Below, one piece after another: positions 32,939-41,972 of a stretch of 45,606 nt of DNA. A program made the translations under genes and the position numbers. The stretch comes from Sphingobacteriia bacterium (GTDB lineage: Bacteria; Bacteroidota; Bacteroidia; Chitinophagales; Chitinophagaceae). The notes beneath the pieces were generated by a model. That model worked only from the letters and a program-made list of their open reading frames with translations, was not told the origin of the DNA and ran no database searches. The first letter of the stretch is position 1. Each line of letters opens with the position of its first letter. Where the stretch lies: the NCBI GenBank assembly GCA_004294135.1, contig RDZY01000030.1, positions 1 to 45,606 of the forward strand, written 5' to 3'.

Positions 32939-34294
32939 ATGTGGAAGAATAATGTACTTGAAACAATTGGCAATACCCCATTAATTAAGCTCAATAAAGT
33001 GAGTAAAGATATTCCGGGGACCATACTAGCCAAAGTAGATTATTTTAATCCGGGCAACTCTATTAAAGATCGTATGGCGTTGAAAATGGTTGAAGTGGCA
33101 GAAAAGGAAGGGAGATTAAAACCTGGCGGCACTATTATAGAGGGAACCAGTGGGAATACGGGTATGGGATTGGCACTTGCTGCTTGCGTGAAAGGTTATA
33201 AATGTATTTTCGTTACCACTGATAAACAATCCAAAGAGAAAGCAGATATTTTAAAAGCCGTGGGTGCTGAAGTAATTGTTTGCCCCACCAACGTATTACC
33301 AGAAGATCCTCGTAGTTATTATAGTGTGGCAAAACGATTGGGTAAGGAAATTCCCAATTCAATGTATATGAACCAGTATGACAATCTGGCTAATCGACAA
33401 GCACATTACGAGAGTACCGGCCCAGAAATTTGGGAACAGACTGAAGGAAAGATTACACATTTTGTTTGTACTGCTGGCACTGGTGGCACCGTAACAGGAA
33501 CAGCTATGTATTTGAAAGAAAAAAATCCTGCTATTAAAGTATGGGCCATTGATGTATATGGATCTCTGCTCACCAATTATTATAAAACAGGTGAATTAGA
33601 TATGAGTTTTGTACATCCCTATATCAGTGAGGGTTTTGGGGAAGATTTTCTTCCACAAAATTATGATATGAGTGTAATTGATCATTTTGAACAGGTAACC
33701 GATAAGGATGGTGCAGTAATGGCCAGAAAAATAGCCAAAGAAGAAGGATTGTTTTGTGGCTATAGTGCTGGTAGTTGCTTACAAGGATTAATTCAACTCA
33801 AAGATCGGCTTACCAAAGACGATGTAGTAGTTTGTGTTTTCCACGATCATGGCAGTCGCTATATTGGTAAAATTTACAACGATCAATGGATGATGGAACG
33901 CGGATTTTTAGATGTGAAAACTTTTAAAGACATTGTAAATGGTCGCCATTCTAAGCGACTGGTTTCTGTTGAAAAAACAGCTACTGTAGCAGAAGCTGTG
34001 GAGTTGATGAAGAAGTATGATATTGAACATATTCCAGTAATGACCAATAATGAATCGGTTGGTTCGGTAAGCGAAAGTGGTCTGTTCCAAAAAGTTTTTA
34101 GCAACCCAGAAATAAAGCATGCAACCGTTGAAAGTGTTATGGAGCATGCATATCCAGTAGTTGATTTTGATACTGCTGTGGAAAGATTGGGCAGTTTAAT
34201 AACCAAAGAAAATGGTGCTGTATTAGCCAAAGATGAGAAAAACGATTACCATATTATAACCAAATATGATGTAATTCAGAGCCTCGCTAAATAA
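32939..34294 (+). CDS. Cystathionine beta-synthase (PLP domain plus two CBS motifs)
   Basis: The 451-residue protein has a PLP fold-type II domain (1 to about 320) with N-P-G-N-S-I-K-D-R (Schiff-base Lys43 region), E-G-T-S-G-N-T-G-M-G and G-T-G-G-T-V-T-G-T. A C-terminal CBS pair follows (about 330-450, with H-I-P-V-M-T and V-M-E-H-A-Y-P-V). It lacks the N-terminal heme region of vertebrate CBS. It should condense serine (or O-acetylserine) and homocysteine; a cysteine-synthase role cannot be excluded. TACCTTTA at 32912-32919 is a probable -7 box. Confidence 0.88.
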   Translation: MWKNNVLETIGNTPLIKLNKVSKDIPGTILAKVDYFNPGNSIKDRMALKMVEVAEKEGRLKPGGTIIEGTSGNTGMGLALAACVKGYKCIFVTTDKQSKEKADILKAVGAEVIVCPTNVLPEDPRSYYSVAKRLGKEIPNSMYMNQYDNLANRQAHYESTGPEIWEQTEGKITHFVCTAGTGGTVTGTAMYLKEKNPAIKVWAIDVYGSLLTNYYKTGELDMSFVHPYISEGFGEDFLPQNYDMSVIDHFEQVTDKDGAVMARKIAKEEGLFCGYSAGSCLQGLIQLKDRLTKDDVVVCVFHDHGSRYIGKIYNDQWMMERGFLDVKTFKDIVNGRHSKRLVSVEKTATVAEAVELMKKYDIEHIPVMTNNESVGSVSESGLFQKVFSNPEIKHATVESVMEHAYPVVDFDTAVERLGSLITKENGAVLAKDEKNDYHIITKYDVIQSLAK

Positions 34295-34489
34295 TTTTCT
34301 GCGTAATCTGATTTATCTATTTGAGTAGTCATAGAAAATTTTTCAAGATCATACTATTCAATATAGGTTTCTATAGACCTATAAATACTGCATTCATTTT
34401 ATTTTCTGCACCTGCAATGCTGTAAAGTTCATATTCATTTCATTTGGAAATGCATATATCATCAATATTTTTTTTCTTACCTTAGCAAC

Positions 34490-35557
34490 ATGAAAAAATA
34501 CAGTTCAGGCGTTTTACACGGAAAAGAATTAGAGGCACTTTACAATGATGCCAAAGATAATCAATTTGCTATACCAGCGGTAAATACCATCGGTACAAAT
34601 AATATTAATGCAACTTTAGAAACTGCAGCCAAAGTAAATTCCCCCGTAATTATTCAGTTCTCCAATGGTGGAGCCCAGTTTATTGCTGGTAAAGGCATGC
34701 CCAATGATGCCTTACAAGCAAATATTTCGGGTGGCATTTCGGGTGCATTGCATATTCACAACGTTGCTAAATACTATGGTGTGCCTGTTGTGTTGCATAC
34801 CGATCATGCATCAAAAAAGTGGCTGCCTTGGATCAGCGGTTTAATTGACGCTGGTGAAGCTTATTATAAAGTAAATGGATGCCCTTTGTTCAGTTCACAT
34901 ATGCTGGATCTTTCAGAAGAACCCATTGAAGAAAATATTGCCACTTCTGTTGAGTTTTACAAGCGTATGGCTCCATTGGGAATGAGTATTGAAATTGAAT
35001 TAGGGGTTACTGGAGGTGAGGAAGATGGAGTTGACAACAGTGGTATTGAAAACGATAAATTATATACCCAGCCTCAGCATGTTGCTTATTCCTATACAGA
35101 ATTAAGCAAAGTAGGTAACTTATTTACGGTTGCTGCTGCATTTGGTAATGTACACGGTGTTTACAGTCCCGGTAACGTGGAATTACGCCCAGAAATATTA
35201 AAGAATAGTCAAGACTTTATTCAAGCCGAGTTGAAGACTGGCCCTAAACCTGTATATTTTGTATTCCATGGTGGTAGTGGATCTCCGCAAAGTCAAATTA
35301 GAGAAGCCATTGGCTACGGTGCTATTAAAATGAATATTGATACCGATTTACAATGGGCATTCTGGGAAGGTGTAAAGGATTTTTATAAAAAGAATGAAGC
35401 TTATTTACAGGGGCAATTGGGCAATCCTGAAGGTGCTGAAAAACCAAATAAGAAATTCTATGACCCACGTGTATGGTTGCGTAAAGGTGAAGAAACTTTT
35501 TCTAAACGACTTGAAATTGCTTTTGACGACTTGAACTGTATTAACCGGAACGCATAG
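34490..35557 (+). CDS. fbaA: Class II fructose-bisphosphate aldolase
   Basis: The zinc enzyme splits fructose 1,6-bisphosphate in glycolysis and runs the reverse in gluconeogenesis. The 355-residue length and motifs fit the E. coli FbaA (class IIA) type: V-L-H-T-D-H-A with zinc ligand and catalytic Asp, E-I-E-L-G-V-T-G-G-E-E-D-G, and V-F-H-G-G-S-G-S. Upstream 34295-34489 has no gene, only an imperfect palindrome near 34363-34382. A strong terminator follows at 35582-35617. Confidence 0.93.
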   Translation: MKKYSSGVLHGKELEALYNDAKDNQFAIPAVNTIGTNNINATLETAAKVNSPVIIQFSNGGAQFIAGKGMPNDALQANISGGISGALHIHNVAKYYGVPVVLHTDHASKKWLPWISGLIDAGEAYYKVNGCPLFSSHMLDLSEEPIEENIATSVEFYKRMAPLGMSIEIELGVTGGEEDGVDNSGIENDKLYTQPQHVAYSYTELSKVGNLFTVAAAFGNVHGVYSPGNVELRPEILKNSQDFIQAELKTGPKPVYFVFHGGSGSPQSQIREAIGYGAIKMNIDTDLQWAFWEGVKDFYKKNEAYLQGQLGNPEGAEKPNKKFYDPRVWLRKGEETFSKRLEIAFDDLNCINRNA

Positions 35558-35581
35558 TTCATCAACCCTTATATATTTATT

Positions 35582-35617
35582 CCGCAGTATTACTCTAAAT
35601 GTATGCTGCGGATTTTT
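35582..35617 (+). terminator. Terminator after fbaA
   Basis: CCGCAG (35582-35587) pairs with CTGCGG (35606-35611), extended by imperfect inner pairs, then ATTTTTT. Confidence 0.8.
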
Positions 35618-35667
35618 TATGCCCATAAATTAAATAAGGTTATTTGTTTTAACATTTTTATTTCCGC

Positions 35668-35683
35668 TTGGCACGATCATTGT
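35668..35683 (+). promoter_or_regulatory. Sigma-54-like promoter upstream of the GT81-HAD fusion gene
   Basis: TTGGCACGATCATTGT matches the -24/-12 consensus TTGGCACG-N4-TTGC at every fixed position except the last (T for C), with the correct 10-bp spacing between GG and the -12 dinucleotide. The transcription start would be near 35695, 53 bp before the ATG. It is the only such match I noticed in intergenic DNA. No enhancer-binding regulator gene is visible in the window. Confidence 0.6.
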
Positions 35684-35747
35684 TTATTTAAAGCTTTTTT
35701 TAAGGTTAGATGGGAAGCCATTTAAATTAACCACTTAAATAAAGCTC

Positions 35748-37121
35748 ATGATTACTGTAATTATACCCGCACTAAACGAGGAATCTACCATTGCAAGTGT
35801 AGTGGAATTAGCCATCCATTCTGCAAATGTTGCAGAAGTGATTGTGATAGACGATAAGTCGATGGACAAAACAGTTGCGAATGCAGCCGCCGCGGGTGCC
35901 AAAGTAATTACCAGTACTAAATTAGGAAAAGGTGCTTCTATGAAGGATGGTGTTTTACTTGCCCAGCATGAAATATTGGTGTTCCTAGATGCAGATATAA
36001 CTACATACCAAGCTGATATTATAAGCCTGCTTACTAGTCCATTAATTGCTGATGAAGCAGATTTTGTAAAATCGTTTTTCACACGCCAAGCTGGTCGCGT
36101 TACTGAATTAGTAGCCAAACCATTACTGGCTTTACTGAATCCAGATTTTCCCAATTTCCAGCAACCATTGAGTGGTATGATTGCTGGAAAAAAATCGTTT
36201 CTTACCCAATGTGAATTTGAAGAAGGCTATGGAGTTGATATTGGTATTTTGATGGATATGCACCAACTGGATGCGCGAATAAAAGAAGTGAATATTGGCA
36301 ATATTGAGAACCGTATGCAACAATTGGATCAGTTGGGCAAAATGTCGAGAGAAGTTGCCAAAACCATTATTAAAAAATCTGTGGGCATGAGCCCCCAAAA
36401 TCTAGAAACATTCGAGAATATACAGGTAGTAAGGGAGCAGATGGAATTTGCCATTCGGGACAGTTTATTGTCGCTGAAAAAAATTGCTGTATTCGATATG
36501 GATCATACTATTTTACGTGCTAGTTTTATACATACTTGTGCTGAGCATTTTGATTTTAAAAAAGAAATTATTCAAATTGTAACCAGCAATGGGAATCCAT
36601 TTGTAAGAACCAAAATGATTGCAAAACTATTAAAAGGCAAGAGTATTAGTGATTTGCTGGCCATTGTTGACAGTATTCCAATCACACCAAATCTTTCAGA
36701 AATCATATCACTCTTAAAAGAAAATGGTTATATTGTTGGCATCATTAGTGATAGTTATGATTGCATAACCAATCACCTTAAAAATAAATTTGGATTTGAT
36801 TTTACCATTGCCAATGAACTCGAATTTTCTAGAAGTATTGCTACAGGTGAAGTGAAAATACCTTCTTTATTCATGCAAAATGAACTTAGTTTATGCAAGC
36901 ATGATTTCTGTAAATTAAATGCATTGGTAGCAGTATGCGATAAATACCAAGTTGACCTGAAAAACACGGTATATACGGGTGATGGTGAAAATGATATCTG
37001 TTGTGTAAGAACTGCAGGCATCGGCATTTCGTTCTGTTCAACAAATGCTTATATAGACGCGGTAGCTGACTTCACTATTAAAGACCCAGATTTTGCTTTA
37101 CTGGATCCCATCATTTCATGA
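35748..37121 (+). CDS. Fusion: glucosyl-3-phosphoglycerate synthase-like GT81 plus HAD-IB phosphatase
   Basis: Residues 1-235 are a GT-A glycosyltransferase: I-P-A-L-N-E-E, V-I-V-I-D-D-K-S-M-D, metal-binding F-L-D-A-D (79-83), then R-V-T-E-L-V-A-K-P-L-L, Q-P-L-S-G and G-Y-G-V-D-I-G-I-L-M-D, blocks shared with GpgS (GT81). Residues about 245-457 are a SerB-like HAD-IB phosphatase: F-D250-M-D252-H-T, I-S-D-S and G-D-G-E-N-D (411-416), so all catalytic motifs are present. GpgS makes glucosyl-3-phosphoglycerate; a phosphatase would release glucosylglycerate, a compatible solute. The fusion thus could do both steps. Sugar donor and acceptor are inferred. It sits after fbaA with its own sigma-54-like promoter. 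Confidence 0.8.
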   Translation: MITVIIPALNEESTIASVVELAIHSANVAEVIVIDDKSMDKTVANAAAAGAKVITSTKLGKGASMKDGVLLAQHEILVFLDADITTYQADIISLLTSPLIADEADFVKSFFTRQAGRVTELVAKPLLALLNPDFPNFQQPLSGMIAGKKSFLTQCEFEEGYGVDIGILMDMHQLDARIKEVNIGNIENRMQQLDQLGKMSREVAKTIIKKSVGMSPQNLETFENIQVVREQMEFAIRDSLLSLKKIAVFDMDHTILRASFIHTCAEHFDFKKEIIQIVTSNGNPFVRTKMIAKLLKGKSISDLLAIVDSIPITPNLSEIISLLKENGYIVGIISDSYDCITNHLKNKFGFDFTIANELEFSRSIATGEVKIPSLFMQNELSLCKHDFCKLNALVAVCDKYQVDLKNTVYTGDGENDICCVRTAGIGISFCSTNAYIDAVADFTIKDPDFALLDPIIS

Positions 37122-37128
37122 AATTAAA

Positions 37129-38169
37129 TTATTCAATTACCTCATATAGGCTTACTGGAAACTGTTTATTTTTAAGCAGATATTCGCCTATGCTTTTGCA
37201 CGAGAATGAGTTTTTTACTTTTTCAAAAGCAGATTGGGGAATTAGTATTTGTCCCGCAGTTGCCACAGACTGTAATCGGGCAGCAGTATTCACTACGTCT
37301 CCTACTACTGTATAATCTAACCTGCGTAAAGTACTTGAACCAATATTACCAGAAACTAATTCGCCGCTGTTAATGCCAATTGACAATTCCGGTTTAAAAT
37401 TTACAGCTTCATTAATATTAGGTAAGGCATTGATTAGATTTCTAAGAGATAAACAAGCATCAATAGCTCTATCCAAATGATACTCGCCTCTAAATACAGC
37501 CAGAATAGCATCTCCAATAAATTTATCTATATATCCCTTCTGTGCAATAATTTCTTTTACCATCACATCAAAATAAGTATTGAGCATAGACACTACAGTA
37601 TCTGCTGGTTGAGTTTCTGTGATGGAAGTAAACCCACAAATATCAATAAATACAACCGTTGCATCTACTGTTTCATTTACCATGAGTGAATCTTCAAATG
37701 ATTTTGTACCCATAAAATGGAGGACAGAAGCGTCCACATACATTTTAAGAATATTATTTTCTTTGATGGCCAATAAAGTATCTTTTATTTGTTGAACGTG
37801 TTTAAGGGTTTTTTCAATGGTTAGTTCGAGGTCTTCGAAATTGACTGGCTTACAAACAAAATCGAATGCTCCTCTGTTCATAGCAGTCCTTATATTGTCC
37901 ATATCACCATAAGCGGAAACCATTACTGTTTTAAGCAATGGGTACACTTCATTCAATTCACTTAACAGGGTTAATCCGTCCATTTCTGGCATATTGATAT
38001 CGCTTAGAACCATATCGATATCGAAGTTGTTGCGTATTTTTTCTAGTGCATCATTTCCATTTAGAGCAAAAATAAATTCGTATCGCTTTTCTCGAATTTG
38101 TTTCCTGAATTTTTGTTTGATAAGGGTTTCTAAGTCCATCTCATCATCTGCTACTAATATTTTAGTCAT
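37129..38169 (-). CDS. Response regulator with class III adenylate cyclase output domain
   Basis: The 346-residue protein has a receiver domain (1 to about 125; phospho-Asp in V-L-S-D-I-N-M-P) and a short coiled linker. The class III cyclase domain (about 165-345) has metal Asp in V-F-I-D-I-C-G-F, the F-I-G-D-A-I-L second metal Asp with preceding Lys, L-D-Y-T for adenine selection, and G-D-V-V-N-T-A-A-R-L with the Asn/Arg pair. All catalytic residues appear present, so cAMP production controlled by phosphorylation is likely. It follows a lone receiver by 2 bp as an operon. Confidence 0.9.
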   Translation of the reverse strand: MTKILVADDEMDLETLIKQKFRKQIREKRYEFIFALNGNDALEKIRNNFDIDMVLSDINMPEMDGLTLLSELNEVYPLLKTVMVSAYGDMDNIRTAMNRGAFDFVCKPVNFEDLELTIEKTLKHVQQIKDTLLAIKENNILKMYVDASVLHFMGTKSFEDSLMVNETVDATVVFIDICGFTSITETQPADTVVSMLNTYFDVMVKEIIAQKGYIDKFIGDAILAVFRGEYHLDRAIDACLSLRNLINALPNINEAVNFKPELSIGINSGELVSGNIGSSTLRRLDYTVVGDVVNTAARLQSVATAGQILIPQSAFEKVKNSFSCKSIGEYLLKNKQFPVSLYEVIE

Positions 38170-38171
38170 AT

Positions 38172-38543
38172 TTATTGAATATGGAGTTTTGATTTTAATA
38201 ATACAAAATCAACTGGCTTGGTCAAAAAATCATCCGCTCCTAGCTCCATGGCTTGATCGTGATTTTCGGCATCACCATAAGCGGTAATCATCATAACAAT
38301 GGGAGGAGGTGTATGATATACTTGCTTTATTTGTCGCAACAATTCTAAACCGCTCATACCTGGCATATTAATATCGGAGAGAATCAGAACAGCTTCATGG
38401 TCGTTGTATTTCATGTATTCAAGTGCTTTCTCACCAGAATTAGCAAAGGCAAATTGCACAGTCCCCACTTTTATTTCTTTCCTGAACTTTTGTTCAAACA
38501 ATATTTTCATATCTTCTTCATCGTCTACAACTAATATTTTCAT
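38172..38543 (-). CDS. CheY-like single-domain response regulator
   Basis: The 123-residue protein is a receiver only: D-D-E-E-D near the N-terminus, phospho-Asp in V-L-I-L-S-D-I-N-M-P, the M-I-T-A-Y Thr and the T-K-P-V-D Lys. It has no output domain, so it acts by protein contact. It resembles the receiver of the next gene (R-K-E-I-K/R-K-Q-I-R, S-D-I-N-M-P), suggesting duplication. No histidine kinase is adjacent; the nearest is at 41973. Confidence 0.9.
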   Translation of the reverse strand: MKILVVDDEEDMKILFEQKFRKEIKVGTVQFAFANSGEKALEYMKYNDHEAVLILSDINMPGMSGLELLRQIKQVYHTPPPIVMMITAYGDAENHDQAMELGADDFLTKPVDFVLLKSKLHIQ

Positions 38544-38648
38544 GCTCCATTATTGATGAGGTGAATTTAAGCAAATATACAATGTGAGGGTACGGATAAC
38601 TTCAATTTTATGCATACCCTCATATTGTATGTGCGAATACGATTTATA

Positions 38649-41600
38649 TTATTTACGAACCCTTACTGGATGAGCAGGTGTTTTTATTTTTTTAGGTGGA
38701 TTAGATTTTAGCTGCGCTAATAATATCTGAATTGCCTTCTCAAGTTGCGGATCTTTTCCCATTATAATATCTGCTGGCCATTGTTCTACTTCTATATCAG
38801 GTGGCGTTCCTACATTTTCAATTCCAAACCCTTTTTCGTCATAAAAAGCAAGATTTGGTGCGGTTACACTACCTCCATCAATAAATTCAGGGAAATTTAA
38901 AATACCCACCAAACCACCCCATGTAGTTTTACCAATCAATGTACCCAGTTTTTGTTGACGGAAAAGATAAGGTAAATAATCGCCCCCTGAACCTGCTGTT
39001 TCATCAATCAACATTACTTTAGGTCCTTGTATAGATGCATTGGGTGCTTTTTGATCCTTACCATATCTATAATTCCAGTATGATTGAACTGGTTTCTTAA
39101 GCATATCAATATAATAATCTGCTAATTGACCACCTCCATTAAAACGCTCATCAATAATAATGGCTGATTTATTGGCTTGAGGAAAGAAATAACGCTTGAA
39201 ATATTCATGTCCCGCCGTTGTTGTATTAGGAACATATACATAGGCTACTTCACCATTTGTAGCAGCTTCTACTTTCTTCATATTTCCTTCTACCCAGTCG
39301 CGGTTGCGTAATGAACTTTCATTTGCAATGGGTGTAACTTTTATGGTTCTGGAATTAGTACCATCGGAAGAAGATGAAACAGTTAGCGTAACAATTTTTC
39401 CAGCAGTATTTTCAAAGAAACTATAAAAATTATTTTCAGTAGTTAAGTTTTCTCCATTAACTGAAATGAGATAATCTCCAATTTTTACATTCACACCAGG
39501 TTCTGTTAATGGAGAACGTAAATCTGGCGACCAATTTAATCCACCAAATATTTTCTTAATTCGATATCGGTTATTACTTATTTCATAATCTGCACCCAAT
39601 AGGCCACCGGGTATAAATTCAGTATTCACTCTTCGGTCTCCGCTATTTGAAAAACGATGGTGACCAACAGAAAGTTCGCTAAACATCCATTGCATAATTC
39701 TATATAGGTCATTATTACAAGCAATATCTGGCAAGAAAACCGCATACTTTTTTTTCATTGCAGGCCAATCGGCTCCATGCATACCTGGGTCATAAAAATA
39801 ATCCCGATTTACCCTCCATGCTTCATTAAAAATATTTCCCCATTCATCCTGCGGTGAAATTTTAACCTGTAAAACAGTCGTATTCAACATTGCATCTGGT
39901 CCTGGCTTTTGACCAACAGCAGTAATACCCCATTTCCCTTTACTGTTAAAAAGCATTTTCTCCCCCTTAGAAGCAATTTCAAAATCATCAGCAGGCATAA
40001 TCGGATCTTCCTTTCTTTTTTTCAAACTATAATTATGCAACATGGTTGGCCCAGCATTTTTAGCCATTGCAGATAAATAATACAACTCTCCTTCTTTTGG
40101 AATTGACAAAGAACTATAATTGCCATTGGAAATAGGAATAGGAATAATTCTGTTTTCCATTCCTTCCCAATCAATTTTCATAGTGGGCTTTGCAGAAAAA
40201 GATTTTGCAGTATCACCCTTAGTCAAAGTTTTATCACCAGTAATTTCCTTTACTTCTTCTTGATCATTTTCTTTTGAAAATGGCGAAGTCACGGATTTTT
40301 GAAGTGTAACCAAATAAATTCTGTTGGTAGCATCCATATCTTGGTTAGATTGATCAAACCAGTTTACTACAGGACCAGCATCAGTACTTGCAAGCATGTA
40401 CAAGTATTTCCCAGATGGGTCAAACTTGGGTTCGCTAACATTACTCAAACCATCTGATACAGGATAAGATTTGTTTTCACCTAACGCATAAATAAATGCT
40501 TTTTCAAAATTGGTTTCAGTAATAATAGTATAAGAAATAAAATTTCCGTCGGACGACCAGCTACCAAATAATTCCCTGAAAGCACCACGACCATAATGTA
40601 TATCCTCTGCAATTTTTTCAGTTTTTCCTGTTGCAATATCCAGCAAGTATAATCTGCGCCCATTGTCTACAAAGCAAAGTTTTTTACTATCGGGACTCCA
40701 ATGAATAAACGCATAAAATCCCGAACCCGTTAACTTAACTATTTTAGTTTCACCTGTTCCATTTTGATTTTTTATATGAAGTGCATATTCACCATTCGCA
40801 TCAGAGAAATAAGCAATTGATTTACCATCGGGCGACCATTGAGGATATTTCTCATGAATATTAGGGGTATTGGTGATGTTAAGTTGGTCTCCTTTTTGAC
40901 CGGGAAGGGTTATAATATCACCCCTAAAATCAACTACTACCCTAGTGCCAGATGGAGAAATATGTGTGGAACGGATATAGTTATCGCCTTTTACAAAACG
41001 TGACCTTAGATCAAGCAGGTCAGCAGCAATGCCCACTTTTAATTTGTTAATGGAATTATTAACAGTGTTGTAGACATGTAGATATCCGGACTGAGCAAAA
41101 ATAATTTCACCAGAAGTTCCATCGAGACTAGAAACAGGAAGATCGTTGAACTTACTTAATTGCTTAACCAACTTGCTAGATGGTTCATAACTAAATAAAT
41201 TGAATTCGCCATTTCGGTCGCTGCGAAAAAAAACGGTATTGCCTTCCCAAACAGGTTTTGTATCGTTACAACCGCCTTGTGGTTTGGGTATTTCAGTAAC
41301 AGCATGAGACTTAATATTATACAACCAAATTCTACTCATGGTACCACCACGATAATTTTTCCATTGTTCAAATGCGTCGGGTATAGTTGTATAAGCAATC
41401 ATTGTACCATCGGGACTATAAGATGCCCAAAATGCATTTGGAATTTGCAATTGATTTTCACTTCCATTATTTACATCAACCGTAAATAATTGAAAATAAC
41501 GCGTAGTAAAACTATTTCGCTGAGAAGCAAACAACACTTGTTTCCCATCAGGTGAAAAATCTCGAACAAGGTCATTACCAGGATGCCAAGTAAGCCTTTT

Positions 41601-41912
41601 AGGAATTCCACCAGTAACAGGAACAGTAAATACATCGCTATTGCCATCATATTGCCCCGTAAAAGCAATGGTATTTCCATCAGGTGAAAAAACCGGGTTT
41701 GATTCTAGTCCTTCACTTGCAGTGATGCGCTTGGGGTTGGAACCATCGCGATTAGCCACCCAAAGATCTTCTGCATAAATAAATGCAATATGTGATTTAC
41801 TGATAGCCGGTTGCCAAAGTAAACGTGTATCATTCGTATCAATGGCAAGTGCTATCTGATTAAAGCCAGTGATTAACAATAAAGCGAGTAAGGACCGAAA
41901 TACTATTTTCAT
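38649..41912 (-). CDS. Tricorn-type S41 family protease with beta-propeller
   Basis: The 1087-residue protein has a signal peptide (1-23, ending A-L-A). Many WD40/PD40-like repeats follow (about 30-640, recurring S-P-D-G-K), then a PDZ domain (about 770-850, I-G-D-Y-L-I-S-V-N-G) and a C-terminal S41 peptidase domain with D-E-T-A-G-S-G-G-D-Y around residue 1000 (nucleophile Ser) and E-R-F-N-G-G-G. A basic tail ends it. Tricorn proteases degrade peptides; here export suggests a periplasmic role. It stands between the response regulators and the kinase genes, without an obvious operon link. Confidence 0.9.
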   Translation of the reverse strand: MKIVFRSLLALLLITGFNQIALAIDTNDTRLLWQPAISKSHIAFIYAEDLWVANRDGSNPKRITASEGLESNPVFSPDGNTIAFTGQYDGNSDVFTVPVTGGIPKRLTWHPGNDLVRDFSPDGKQVLFASQRNSFTTRYFQLFTVDVNNGSENQLQIPNAFWASYSPDGTMIAYTTIPDAFEQWKNYRGGTMSRIWLYNIKSHAVTEIPKPQGGCNDTKPVWEGNTVFFRSDRNGEFNLFSYEPSSKLVKQLSKFNDLPVSSLDGTSGEIIFAQSGYLHVYNTVNNSINKLKVGIAADLLDLRSRFVKGDNYIRSTHISPSGTRVVVDFRGDIITLPGQKGDQLNITNTPNIHEKYPQWSPDGKSIAYFSDANGEYALHIKNQNGTGETKIVKLTGSGFYAFIHWSPDSKKLCFVDNGRRLYLLDIATGKTEKIAEDIHYGRGAFRELFGSWSSDGNFISYTIITETNFEKAFIYALGENKSYPVSDGLSNVSEPKFDPSGKYLYMLASTDAGPVVNWFDQSNQDMDATNRIYLVTLQKSVTSPFSKENDQEEVKEITGDKTLTKGDTAKSFSAKPTMKIDWEGMENRIIPIPISNGNYSSLSIPKEGELYYLSAMAKNAGPTMLHNYSLKKRKEDPIMPADDFEIASKGEKMLFNSKGKWGITAVGQKPGPDAMLNTTVLQVKISPQDEWGNIFNEAWRVNRDYFYDPGMHGADWPAMKKKYAVFLPDIACNNDLYRIMQWMFSELSVGHHRFSNSGDRRVNTEFIPGGLLGADYEISNNRYRIKKIFGGLNWSPDLRSPLTEPGVNVKIGDYLISVNGENLTTENNFYSFFENTAGKIVTLTVSSSSDGTNSRTIKVTPIANESSLRNRDWVEGNMKKVEAATNGEVAYVYVPNTTTAGHEYFKRYFFPQANKSAIIIDERFNGGGQLADYYIDMLKKPVQSYWNYRYGKDQKAPNASIQGPKVMLIDETAGSGGDYLPYLFRQQKLGTLIGKTTWGGLVGILNFPEFIDGGSVTAPNLAFYDEKGFGIENVGTPPDIEVEQWPADIIMGKDPQLEKAIQILLAQLKSNPPKKIKTPAHPVRVRK

Positions 41913-41972
41913 ATCTTGAAATTTAGACTGAATTTAAAGCAATTAATTGATGAAATATCCTTGTATTAATAT

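Noticed and set aside
34363..34382. Imperfect palindrome upstream of fbaA
   Set aside because: Only six-base arms in very AT-rich DNA, with no promoter element aligned to it; not strong enough to call an operator.
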